Source: Tachypleus tridentatus
Taxonomy: Eukaryota > Arthropoda > Merostomata > Xiphosura > Limulidae
NCBI RefSeq assembly: GCF_004210375.1
Contig: NC_134834.1
Span: 153,345,290-153,409,289 of the forward strand
Direction of reading: 5' to 3'
Length of the DNA stretch: 64,000 nucleotides
Shown here: in pieces, positions 33,982 through 44,818 of the stretch
How positions within the stretch are numbered: position 1 is the stretch's first letter
Layout: each line of letters begins with the position of its first letter
Made by a program: the position numbers and the translations under genes
Notes under the pieces: generated by a model
Seen by the model: the letters and a program-made list of their open reading frames with translations, nothing else
The model's database searches: none
Told to the model about the DNA's origin: nothing

Positions 33982-34365
33982 AGAAACCTTCAGCTATAAC
34001 ACCCCTTGAAACAGTTCATGAAGCCAAGGATAACAAAGAATTATTCTCGAAAGAAGAAAGACATATCACAACAAAAAAAAAACGTAACTTCACATGAAGA
34101 CATTTATCGTGCGATGACAAACACAAAACTGTTATCTCCTGGAAGAAAAATCAACATGACAATATACGAAAAGAGACTGCCAATGGAGAAGGAAGATTGG
34201 AACAGTGAAGACGAAATAGAAAATTACATGTTCAACAATACAAGCAGCATATTTCATATATTTGAAAATGCATCCTTCTTTAAATTTCTAATCCTTTTAA
34301 TTGCTTTTCTGTTTATCATGATTCTGATAAATGGGTGTTTCAAGTATTATCACTTTGTATTTTAA
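33982..34365 (+). pseudogene. Second terminal exon (2b) of the orphan membrane gene, frame-interrupted
   Basis: After an acceptor (aaatcacag) the phase used by exon 1 gives EKPSAITPLETVHEAKD and reaches a TGA just past a run of ten A (34073-34082). The frame homologous to exon 2a (MTNTKLLSPGR to the membrane segment FKFLILLIAFLFIMILIN and the end YHFVF) lies one base away. It is entered if the A-run were one base shorter. So either this exon is a pseudo-exon, or the homopolymer length is wrong in this assembly. The membrane segment is well preserved, and a glycosylation sequon (NMT) corresponds to the NIT of exon 2a. Its own polyadenylation signal is at 34434. Confidence 0.55.
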
Positions 34366-34433
34366 ATGTTGTTGTGTTATTTTTATCATTTTATCACTTT
34401 GTATTTTAAATGTTGTTGTGTTATTTTTATCCT

Positions 34434-34439
34434 AATAAA
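34434..34439 (+). terminator. Polyadenylation signal after exon 2b
   Basis: AATAAA in cctaataaagg, 69 bases after the exon 2b stop. The surrounding 3' region is homologous to that after exon 2a (gtcacaaagtgaatggtct in both). Confidence 0.55.
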
Positions 34440-34599
34440 GGTTTGTGAAAATCATCATACAGTTGAAGTGCACGAAAATTGTATATAATGAAGAACGTCA
34501 CAAAGTGAATGGTCTCTCACACCCACATATATGTGAAGATCTAATAATTTATACTAAAGAATGAACTATCCAATCATGTCCTTTAAAGATAAATACAAA

Positions 34600-36689
34600 A
34601 ATATATTTAGTCTAAAATGAACCACAAATAAGATCTGACATCTAATGAAGTGAATTTTAAATATAAAATTATTTTTGAGGTGTGTTACGTTAAGTTGATT
34701 GTTTTTCATTTTTTAAATGATATACTTCATCCTTAACAATTTTCAAAGTGTTCTATATGTAAAGCATGCATATTACTTACTACACTCTAACAAAACCAAA
34801 GTATTTTTGATATGAGCAGAAAAGCTATGTCTGTTCAAAGTGGGAGGGTGTCGAACTTTAACCCTTGGGCGACATTTTTTTTTGTAAATTATATAACCTT
34901 CACATGTCAGTATAACTTACAGATCAGGTAACCGTTATGTAACTCTTTAATTTCCAGTCATCTGGTGTCCTATAACTCATACGATATACCTTGGGCACAA
35001 TAACTACTGTTGTGTCTTTGAGCATAACACTTTACCCAAATTGTTTTTGTTTATCCAGCTGAAATTTCAGCACTGACTCCTATGAACGGTATGGCAAATG
35101 ATGTATATTTCACATGTAGCATATATCCCAAACTAGAATACAAACCTGCGTACATTATATGGGTGGTCTGTATCCAAAATTAATATACATACCTATGTAA
35201 ATTAAATACACATTTACTAAATGACTTCACATTTGAAAATTTCAGGTCAACATGAAATGTACACTAGACTAAAGTATAAAGAACAGGGGAAACTAGCCTA
35301 CTGTAGATATTACATCAATAAACCTTGGTAATAAATTGTACTAATCATTACTCTTGATCACATGTGTTTCAGTAGTAAACTCTGGGGCCTAAAATGTTAC
35401 AAGCTACTGATTGGGCTCAGAAAAGGTTACTCACAGTGTAGATCTGTGCTTCAACATGAACAAGTAAACTTATATGGGACAAGTGTGATCTTGTTCTTCC
35501 CACTTAACGGTCAGATTTCCTTTAAATGTGTTGTTGTGTCCTTTACCACAATACTTTCTGATAAAATAAGTCCTTTGAATCCAAAATTCAGTCAAAGTAT
35601 TCCATCAATTGTAACACAGTGGTTCCTTAAGTTCATATTTGAATCTGAAAACATCTAGTTTGAGAGTGATCAAAGAAATAGTGTATGTAAAGCGTGCATA
35701 CAGCATTACAAAACAAAGGAAGTGACTACAAACTCAACAATACAAGCAGGTAAAGATACTCCTGCAACAGAAATTAGCAAGAAGCAGGATATCTTCTATA
35801 CACAACCATAGTTGTTGGTGAGCTATTCCAAATCCACTAGAATATCAGACATATTTTGGTAAGAAAGGAGTGAGCCACAATAAAAAGAAGCAAAAAAACA
35901 GGAATATGAGAATGACAGAGTGTAGAGTACATGAACTCTCAAGAAACTGGAAAACATTAACTAAAAGGTTAAAAATAAATAGAAATTCAACATATCACTG
36001 CAAGTGGAGTTGAATAATGATAACTATGGATATCAAAATACCTTGTGAAGGATAAGAGAACAGTGGTTCTAGTAGAGTGAAAAGAGGATTTTGGTTAATA
36101 ACTAAAGAGTTATTGATTGAAGATTGTGTAGCAGTGTAGTGTCAGTGTTTGTTCTCTTTCATTTTTAAAAAGTTATATCAATAACACTGGTTATTTTTCT
36201 CATTTGTTGTTACCTACAAAATAGATATTATTCTGCTTTTAATTTTCACAATAACAAAGTATCTCAATAAATTACATTTCCAACTATTCTGTGTCACAAT
36301 TTTAAATTTTAAGCAGCTCTGTTAACAAAAAATAATTTTATTCCAAATATCTAGTGAACAACAGGACAATAAAAACTTTACCTCACTCCATTCTTGGATT
36401 TCTGTTTGATTACACAAAAATGTGTATTGACAAGTGTATTCTATGAAAGAATTTTCTTTATTTGTTGTTAAAGAGTATCAACTGTTTAGGTGGAGAAAAA
36501 TTTTGATCATGCATAACTTTTGCATAAATGAATTAAACATTTTATACAAAGTTGAAATATATCTCAAACATAATTTTTAATAAAACATAACATAATATAG
36601 TAGTTTGGAACAACATGAAACCTACTGATCCATCTTGTTTGTCTCATCCTCTAAATTAAACTAAAACTATTTATAAATAAATTTTTAAA
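34600..36689. other. Non-coding interval
   Basis: No gene is established. A short stretch at about 35060-35182 has an acceptor-like start (tttatccag) and reads AEISALTPMNGMANDVYFTC..YIIWVV to a stop, faintly Ig-like (a Cys and a Trp), but it is too short to call. The open frame at 35362-35658 has no recognisable domain. Confidence 0.35.
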
Positions 36690-36985
36690 AAATCTTAAAG
36701 CTAGCCCTTATCATTCATATACTTTTCAAAATTTCTCTTAAAATTACTTTAAATTACTGCTTCCACATCATCAGGCAACTCTTCCAAATAACTACTACAT
36801 TAAGAAAGTGAAAACAACTCCTATCCTGCAGAAATTTACGTTTACGTCTCTCAGTCCTACCATTCTCATCATGAAGTACAAAACAGATGTTGCATCAACA
36901 CTATCAATTTCATTAGTAGTCTTGAACATTTCAATCAGATTCCCTCTTACTATTCTCTTTTTTCAAAAGAAAAACAACTGTATCA
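36690..36985 (-). pseudogene. CR1-type LINE, ORF2 C-terminal relic
   Basis: The minus strand reads KRIVRGNLIEMFKTTNEIDSVD, then after frameshifts ELPDDVEAVI and NFKRNFEKYM. These match the conserved C-terminal end of CR1/L2 reverse-transcriptase proteins (RGDLIE.FKI..GID, then LP..VV...VN.FK..LD). The copy is broken by stops. Confidence 0.7.
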
Positions 36986-37059
36986 AGTGGCTCACATATT
37001 CAATTTCTAACCTGCATCAAATTACTTGGCTAAATATGTGCTATATTAAAATCAAGAAA

Positions 37060-37745
37060 GTTGGTGAAACAAGAAATTAAAATGTTGGAAAGAATGAAAG
37101 CAGAAGATTGGCTGAAAATATAAAAATAACAGTTTGGATGTCTTTAAATATATAAAGTGTAAACAAAATGCCAAGATGCAGTGGAACTTGTATATGACTT
37201 GTATATGATGATTACGAGATGAATGGGTTGTTAATTGTTTTTGCTTTTTATTCTCTTTCTACTATTGAGATTTAGGCAGTATTCTACATTTTGAAGATGG
37301 AAACAAAGATGGCTGCATTAATTCTGGGCTAGTCAAGGCAAAAATTTGAAGTTTAAAGGAAAATAAATCTATTGGTTAAATAATATTTTCCCGAGGGTTT
37401 TGAAGGTGGTTAAAAACTGGATATGTCAACCACTTGCTACTATTTTTTGTCAGTCCTTCAACATTGACCATGTACTGGAAGAATAGAAATTAGCTGATGA
37501 TGCTCCTCTTTTAAAGGAAGTGAAGAATATTGTTTCAGTTATTATAGGTCCATTAGTCTTAAGTCAGTTATGTACAACTTTTTGGTAAGTCACACAAAAG
37601 AAGCTTTGCAAAACCATTTAACAAAGTTTAGAGTTTCATTGGATTGTCAACATGATTTCACTAAGGAAAGTACAGACTTACAAATCTTTTAACATTCTTG
37701 AAAAAAGGTTACTGTTGTAGAAGGGGACTCTTAACATTCTTTGAA
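37060..37745 (+). pseudogene. CR1-type LINE, reverse-transcriptase relic
   Basis: Plus-strand reading gives a linker (LAENIKITV, also seen at 17.5 kb), then around 37490-37570 ADDAPLLKEVKNIVSVIIGP, matching the A.V.P.FKKG....NYRPISL block that opens the CR1 reverse transcriptase. Around 37640-37730 it reads QHDFTKESTDLQIF...KKVTVV, matching the QHGF..GRSC.TNLL block. Many stops; the catalytic YxDD region is not present. Confidence 0.7.
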
Positions 37746-40320
37746 ATATATAGAGTGCAAATCATTTTCAATTCCTTAGGGAAACTTGCAGGCATCTATC
37801 AATAATGCATTTCAGGTCAGGTACCTATTCGTCTTCTCATAAGACGTGGATAATAATGCTATAATGAATCTCGGAAGAAACCCCTCATAATTTCAAATGT
37901 TACAATATCATTTTTCTTGGCAGTCAACGTGGATGGAATGTAGGTTCACAAATGTCCTTAACATCAGATACAGATGACTATTTGTATTCACAAACCTATG
38001 AAGCATTATTCAAATGAACGGGAAAACAATTTTAAAATCAAGAAATTGATACAATACAATACTTTACAATACAATAGTTAACAGTAAGTACTTTCACATC
38101 TCAAAAATTCCAATTTTTTGTAAACCTAACCTAAATACAAACTATATTCTGTAAGACTTCAGTTTTTTCTCTACCTTAACTAGAAATGAGAAAAGTCAAT
38201 TAAACTGACTTCATAACCCTAAAATATCTAAATTATTCTTTTTTCTTTCTAAAACTTCAAACTGTAACATGAAACTACATTAGTTTATCCCAAGTAACTG
38301 AGCTTGCAACAGTATATATCTACTTATAATTAAATTTTATTACTCTTGAGTGGCCTTTAAACTATCTCCTACTACTATTGGCACCATTATATGTTGTAAA
38401 TCGCACGTGATGTTATACTGTCAAATTACATTAACCATATGCTGCTCTGCTTGTCATATAAAATATTTTACCTAATCTTAACTAACCTAAAAATATCTAC
38501 ATTTTTGAACTTTAGCTACTTTTATAATACTAATAAAATAATAAATGTTTAAAACAAAAAATAAAGTGCTTTCCCTTTCATTTTTCTTGCCACCAATTGT
38601 CAAGGATATTTAAGCCTATTTTTATTATACTAAGGGTAGTGCTGCAACTAAATCATTAAATCAAGTAACCCACTAAAGAATAGAGAATAAAATATAGAAA
38701 GACAATGTTCCATATCATCAGTTTTTCTGGCTTTTTAACGATGCCACAAGAAGTGTTACAAATTCATCCAAGTTACACGATGCTTCCTGTAAGAATAATG
38801 CTTATTCTGAAAGAGAAACTGACAATCCCCTGTTTGAAAAATACTTCATGTAATATGTCACTTGACAAATGACAACTTAGAGATTCTATTATAAACAATA
38901 ATGTATTAAATATGAAAACTTAAATCCTGAAAGATATGTAATAAAGGGGATCCAATTTTCTAAACATTTCTGCAACTAAACAAGAGAGAACTATATTACA
39001 GTGTAATTTACATCAAATTTAATAATGATCAGAGGTGTGGTGAAAAAAGCAGATAAGAGAAAAATTTCTCACACTGCCTCATAAAATCAAGAACTTAAAA
39101 GTTATAGACAATTAAAATGTGGATGATTACACATGCTTTTATGCTACACTAATTGACATATCAAACAAAAAGCAGTTTTTAACATAAAAATACCTTGTGG
39201 CATGCAGAGCATAGGATGCCAGTGAAGAGAGGGTTAATGGATTATTTTCATTATCTAACTTTTACTTCTATGAACTTCCCCTTTAAACTCTAGAATTTTC
39301 ATTACCAGATTTTTGGGATGAAGAATAGTTTTTGATTACAAGAAGTCACTTTGCACTTCACCTTATAACAATACACTCAACATTTACACAAACAAATATT
39401 TGGTTAATTATAGAATCTGATGTTTTGTGCATAAATCTATCAAATGTTGTGAAGATACACACACTGCATCAGAAGTTATAAATGCTCAAACTGTATATGT
39501 TGATGAATAAAAGCCTAATAGTCAGGGTGCTTTTGAAAAATGGAATCTCTTACTCCACTTTGCTCCTGAAGATGAAAGGTCCACTTTTTGAAAGTACTCT
39601 GGTTTCATGGCTTTAGTTATTTCTGTCAAAACTTCTTAAACCTAATTTGTTTTTTTCTAACTTGTGTAGATTACATCAAATCTGTGAGAAGAGGGTTAAG
39701 TATATACATACATATATTTAAATTGGAGGCTTGATTAAACAAACAATGCAAGAAATAATGATGTGATAACAATAAAAAGTAATTTGACCAAAATTTTATT
39801 CTCACATTTAGTCGTTTTCTAAACACATGAAAAACAAAACAAGATTGAAATATTTATCCTCTTGGCAATAATTATAGTAGAAGCATAAGTATACTGTTGT
39901 TCAAATGTATTTATTCAATGTTCAGTCTTGTTTCAGTAAAAATTGATATTTTTTTGAAGCCAAATGGAAAATTACTATAGTTTTATATAAATACTCTGAT
40001 AACTGTACTTGCATTGATACATTTTTTATTGATGACAAACAAACAATTCCTCATAAAAAATAAAATGACATTTCAGAATTCAATGACAAGTCACTTCTCC
40101 ACTAATGACTTCCTCAAAAGAAAGAGAGGGAATGCATATGTATGAAACCTTAATACTAAAATTTCATGCAATGATTAACTACACTATGAATAAACAGATG
40201 GAAATGTATGAGCATCTTCATATGACAAAACTTTCTAAATACCTTAATTTCATCGACACAAGACTGCAGAACAATTTTTTTTCAAACCTACCTTTTCCTA
40301 GTAAAACAATGCCTAAACTA

Positions 40321-42156
40321 CACTATGGAACACAAATTTGTTCCTGGATAATGCATCATTTCTTAATTGCTTATGTTGTAAAAGTACAGAAAATGGCCAT
40401 TATTCCCTTCAAACAAACTTTGATTTTGTGACCTGGATAATGAAATTTAGAAATTAACCTATTTTCTGTGTAAAAACAGGCAAATTTGCACATTTTCATT
40501 TACACAAGGTGTGAACAAAACATGAATCAAGATTTATATGTATTTATACTAAAATTATAGAAAAATATTTGGAAGAGAGTAGTTTTGAGATTTGCGACTA
40601 ATGTAAATCACTTTCCAGTACCAGCTCCAAATATACACCCTTGTGCAAATTAATTGAAACAAGACAGAAAATTACAATTTTTTGCATTTTATTCCTGATA
40701 ATCCAAAAATTACTTACAAATTAATACATGATATGACCGCCATTACTTTTCAGATCATTAATCCGTTTTGGCATCAAGTCCACGAGTTGACTGCAATTTT
40801 TACTCATTTTTGGATCACGGTGCCACACCTCAATCAGCTTATCTTTCATAGTACAGTCTTTTCCCTGCAGTCTTTCTTTACAAATCGCCCAAAGATTTTC
40901 AATAGGATTTAAGTCCGAAGAGTTTCCAGGCCCGTCCAGCACCTTTATTTGCATTGTAGTCATAAACTTCTTCACAACTTTCGATGTGTGGCACGGAGCC
41001 AGATCTTGCTGAAAAATGCCAGATCCATCTGGAAATCTCTTTTTCAATTCTTTCAAGTCTCGTCACTGAATAATACCTTCCTCCATTGTTCTTACATTTC
41101 AGACCCCATTGATAATGTTCTTTTCCTTATTGAGTTAGTAAGAAGTTGTTTTTTGACTGGTCTCCTTGCCCTTCTAACGCAATTTCGAATGACGTAATAT
41201 TCCTCAAAATTTCGTCATGTATCCCAAAAATAGATTGATCGTACTGCAAAACACAACTAAAGACGCCATCTGTGTGTGAAAAATGACTATTAAAGGAAAT
41301 CAGCAGGTCCAGCAAGCCTACACCAGCCACCATGCTGAAAATATTATAAAATAACCATTTGTTTTGATTAATTTGCACAAGGGTGTAGTCTCCCATCATG
41401 TTTTTGTAATATGCTCCTTGGTAGTAGCATTCAAAGTCCAGTACATCTTGGTGGAAGCACTTGCCTTGCTCCTCTGAGTATGTTCCCATATTTTTCCTTG
41501 TATTTATCAAGATAAGCATCAAGGATATAGACTTTCAGGGACACCCCGCAACCGATTTTGCTGTAGTTCTTCACCAAATTATGTTCCACATAATTTTTGG
41601 CTTTGTGATCGCTTAAGAAGCCACAATCCACTGCAACAAAGTTACCCCACACTTTTTTTCCCTTCATACTGGGCTTCTTGGGGAATTCTGTGCAATCCAG
41701 GATCTTTATTTGTGGTCCAAAAAAAACACCAGTTTTGACCATCACCTCAAACAGCTTAGGGACGAAGCTTTGAAGGTACTTGAAGGCTGCAGACTCCTTA
41801 TCAAGAGCTGCAACAAACTATTTCATGAGACCCAAATTTATGTGCAATGGTGAGAACACCACCTTCTGGAGGTTCACTTGTAGCTCACCTTTGTTATTGT
41901 GCCTCCCCACAGAAAACTCATTCCACTGTGACCAGTGCTTCCTCTTAGTGTGCTCAGAGACCCATCAGCTACTCAGCACTGAATCTACCTGAAATTTACC
42001 CATTTTTCAGAACATTCCAAAGTTTTATTACCCACATCACAAAAGCAAAGTTTGAAGAGAAAAACAGGTCTACTTTCCATTTACTTTTGGCATAAGCACT
42101 TGGGAAATAATACTTTCTGCCAGGAACAAGAAAAAGTAAAAATGTTGTTACATGTG
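40321..42156 (-). mobile_element. CACTA-like DNA transposon, copy 2, interrupted by Tc1
   Basis: Duplicate of 11727-13561 with the same CACT ends and the same nested Tc1. Here the minus strand keeps a longer transposase-like frame (41745-41431): GVFFGPQIKILDCTEFP, KVWGNFVAVDCGFLSDHKA, NYVEHNLVKNYSKIGC, then SLKVYILDAYLDKYKEKYG. A second frame continues with FHQDVLDFECYYQGAYYKN and MMGDY. Together they show the conserved block order of the family more clearly than copy 1. Frameshifts separate the pieces. Confidence 0.6.
40636..41385 (-). mobile_element. Tc1-like transposon, 750-bp deletion derivative, copy 2
   Basis: Duplicate of 12045-12794 with the same 750-bp length and TA-flanked caccctTGTGCAAATTAAT ends. 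The minus-strand C-terminal part is open from 41056 to 40721 and includes GIFQQDLAPCHTSKVVKKF and DLNPIENLW, the second and third catalytic positions of a DD34E transposase. The central third is deleted, so it cannot encode an active enzyme. Confidence 0.9.
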
Positions 42157-42240
42157 TTATCATCTTTACATGTCAAGACTAACAAGGCAAAATAAATAAA
42201 ATTTAGTAAAAATTTTCAATCTTCTTGGTAAGAAACTTAC

Positions 42241-42303
42241 CTCAAGTGTGATGGTTTTCCCTGTTAATGTTTTCACAAAAATCTGCATTTTTCCTGATAG
42301 AAG
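42241..42303 (-). pseudogene. RPS27A: Duplicate of RPS27A coding exon 1
   Basis: The minus strand has the acceptor TTTATAG, a 15-base UTR (two or three differences from the original), ATG at 42288-42286, the same 16 ubiquitin residues and the donor GTAAGT. Only Val5 differs, synonymously. No other RPS27A exon is duplicated nearby. The region that would carry a promoter in copy 1 (16.2-21.66 kb) is absent here. It is an orphan exon, but it remains splice-competent by sequence and lies upstream of the real gene in the same orientation. Confidence 0.9.
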
Positions 42304-43829
42304 CTATAAAGAGAAAAAATACTTTCAAAACTTCACTTAAGTCTTACATAAAACATAGCACTTCCAGTGATTTCTACTTGCTTTTAATACATTTTCCTAC
42401 AGCTTTTTGTGCACAAACATGCTCCATTTTCACAACTGCTAGTTGAAGGGTGTCTGATGGCATTTAAGTTACAAAGAAATAAACTGTAATCAATATTGCT
42501 ATTAATCCTACTAACTATTGTTGGAGTTATAAAACAATAAATTTCTCAAAATTCCTGTTGTGCTACAGGATGATTAAGCTAGGAATCATCTTTAACCAGT
42601 TGAAAGATCTTGAACATACCCATACACAAGGTCCACTTGAAGCTACTGACAGAGCCATGAACAGGTATGGCAATATGAAAAGGAATAACTTTGTCGGGGC
42701 AGAATTTTACAATTCAAACATGAACTCTAGAAAAACAGTGACTACTAGGTTGAAGAGAATGCCTAATGTAGTTAATGTGCACTGTATCACCTTCACTACT
42801 GGAAACCACATGCTTAGGGCAAAATAAACAGGTGAAGTCTTATGTGGGGCAAAATCAAATCCATTAGATAACAAGGAATTGTAAAAACATTTTAAAAGAA
42901 ACTGTGTATGATTTTTAATTGCAGGATCACTTATACAAGCTAGAAAATCTTTCAGTTCATGTTACCCAAGTATAGCTTGCTATAAATCTCATAGTACACC
43001 AAGTTTGAACTTCAAACACATGATGTCACATGAGAGGACATTTTAGACGAATCAGATACCACTAATTTGCAGTTAGAGCATTTTAACCACCAGCCAATTA
43101 CAGAAATCTCAATTTTCATAAACAAAACTACAGTCACTGAATACAAAGCAGACCTCAACAGATCCAAGGTTCCAGGCCACCATGATGATGAAAAATTATC
43201 ATTGCACCTGATATTTTCTTCCATTTTATTTGTGCATAGGGATGTGCTAAATTGAACTTTAGTCCAAAACAGTTCTTAATTCTTAAATTTTGGAACTATT
43301 TCTGGATTTCAATCCTAAGCTGAACTCTGTTTCTAGGGTTTTAAAGGCAGATTCAGCACTTAAATTATTTTTAAAGAAATGAAGCCATGCAACTGCACAT
43401 CACCTAACTAATTTTGCACCATTTCCTTCTTTCTCCAAATTCAATCAATCAGTGCATATGTTTAGACTCAGACGTGGCAAAAAACAGTTGTTTCAGGCAA
43501 TACTACCAAATAGTTGTTGGTATCATATGGCCATTGGCAGGTACTAATTGCTGTGAAAGTAAATAAATATACATTTCTCAGTACAAACAATATTGAAGTT
43601 AAGCATGCTCTAGAATTTTGAGACTAACCCCTAAGTCTAAAAATATGATATAGACTGAGAATGTTCACAGTGACAATGATGAGATATACATTAACAAGTA
43701 TCACTGATGGCATAAAGTCATGATCAGGAACACACCAATCAACAAAATGTCAAACATACAACCAACTTAATAGCTCAAAACCTAACCAGATTCCAAAAAT
43801 TTTAGTGCAGTATATAAAAGGTTTCTTCA

Positions 43830-44235
43830 ATGTAAAAAGAATTAACCCTTCTGTGATAGGTCACAGATCAAAAACCACATCACCACATTTGTTGACCTAC
43901 ATTCAAAATTTTAATGAACTACTATTTTATGAATTTGTATCTAGTTTGGTATAAAACTGTAGATTAAAGTTTTGATATTTAAAAAAATTAATTTCTTAAA
44001 AGTAAACATTAAAAGAACACTTAAATATCAGTTTTTCAGTCATGTGGTATGCTGAATTAGATGTCAAAATACAGTGTTATTTCATGTGAACTAGGAATTA
44101 GTATCAACATTGAATACTGACAAGGAAGAATATAAAACAAAAAACTCACTTTTATTCTGCCAAGATATGGCTATGTACTGAATCAAACATTGGCCTTGTT
44201 CACATATTTCCATTTTTAGAAATGGTCCCCTTACA
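43830..44235 (-). repeat. Dispersed non-coding repeat, duplicate of copy C
   Basis: The partner of 15265-15720, carried along by the segmental duplication. It has the same landmarks in reverse (aaccttctgtgataggtcac region, tttggtataaaactgtagat, then catttttagaaatggtcc). Confidence 0.5.
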
Positions 44236-44818
44236 TACACTTAATATAAGAAATATGAATAACTAAACAACAGAGTAGAATGTCCATGCTCGTGGTTTTT
44301 CTCAGTAATTTTAATCTGATAAAAAGCTACCATATTCTTTCAAAACAAGATTAAGGAGCTTGGTTGTATCTAAAGTTTTCTTCAGACTTAAATACAACTT
44401 AATTACCAAATTTCAAAAAGTGGAATTCTATGGTATCAATACACTAACTTATGATTTTTGATTATTCAACTGTGTATGTAAAACCTATGAAAATTTTTCA
44501 CATCCTTTACATGCAAAACTTTAGAAGGCTTAGCAAACTTATGTCCAACAGTAACAGAGTATGAAGGATGTAGCGAGATGAGATAATTGTTTGCTTCATT
44601 TATTTACTGTTCTATATTTTAAGAAAAACAAGTTTAATAACTTATTTCAAAATCATATATACGTATAATTAATGAGACCATTACAAAATATAGTCCACTA
44701 AAAACAAGTTCAGCTACGTTAGCCTAGCGACACTAGGTCAGCATACAAAAAATAATATATGTAGCATTATGAGATATTTGTACATTTTTCTTGTAACATT
44801 CTTGCTCATTTTAACAAT

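Larger units (their letters stand above)
38090..44772 (+). repeat. Segmental duplication, copy 2 (left block)
   Basis: Direct-orientation partner of 9173-16203. It lacks the MITE insertion, carries its own copies of the CACTA-like and Tc1 elements and of the RPS27A first coding exon, and ends at 44772, exactly where the retrotransposon sequence begins. Noncoding spot checks suggest a few percent divergence. Confidence 0.93.
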
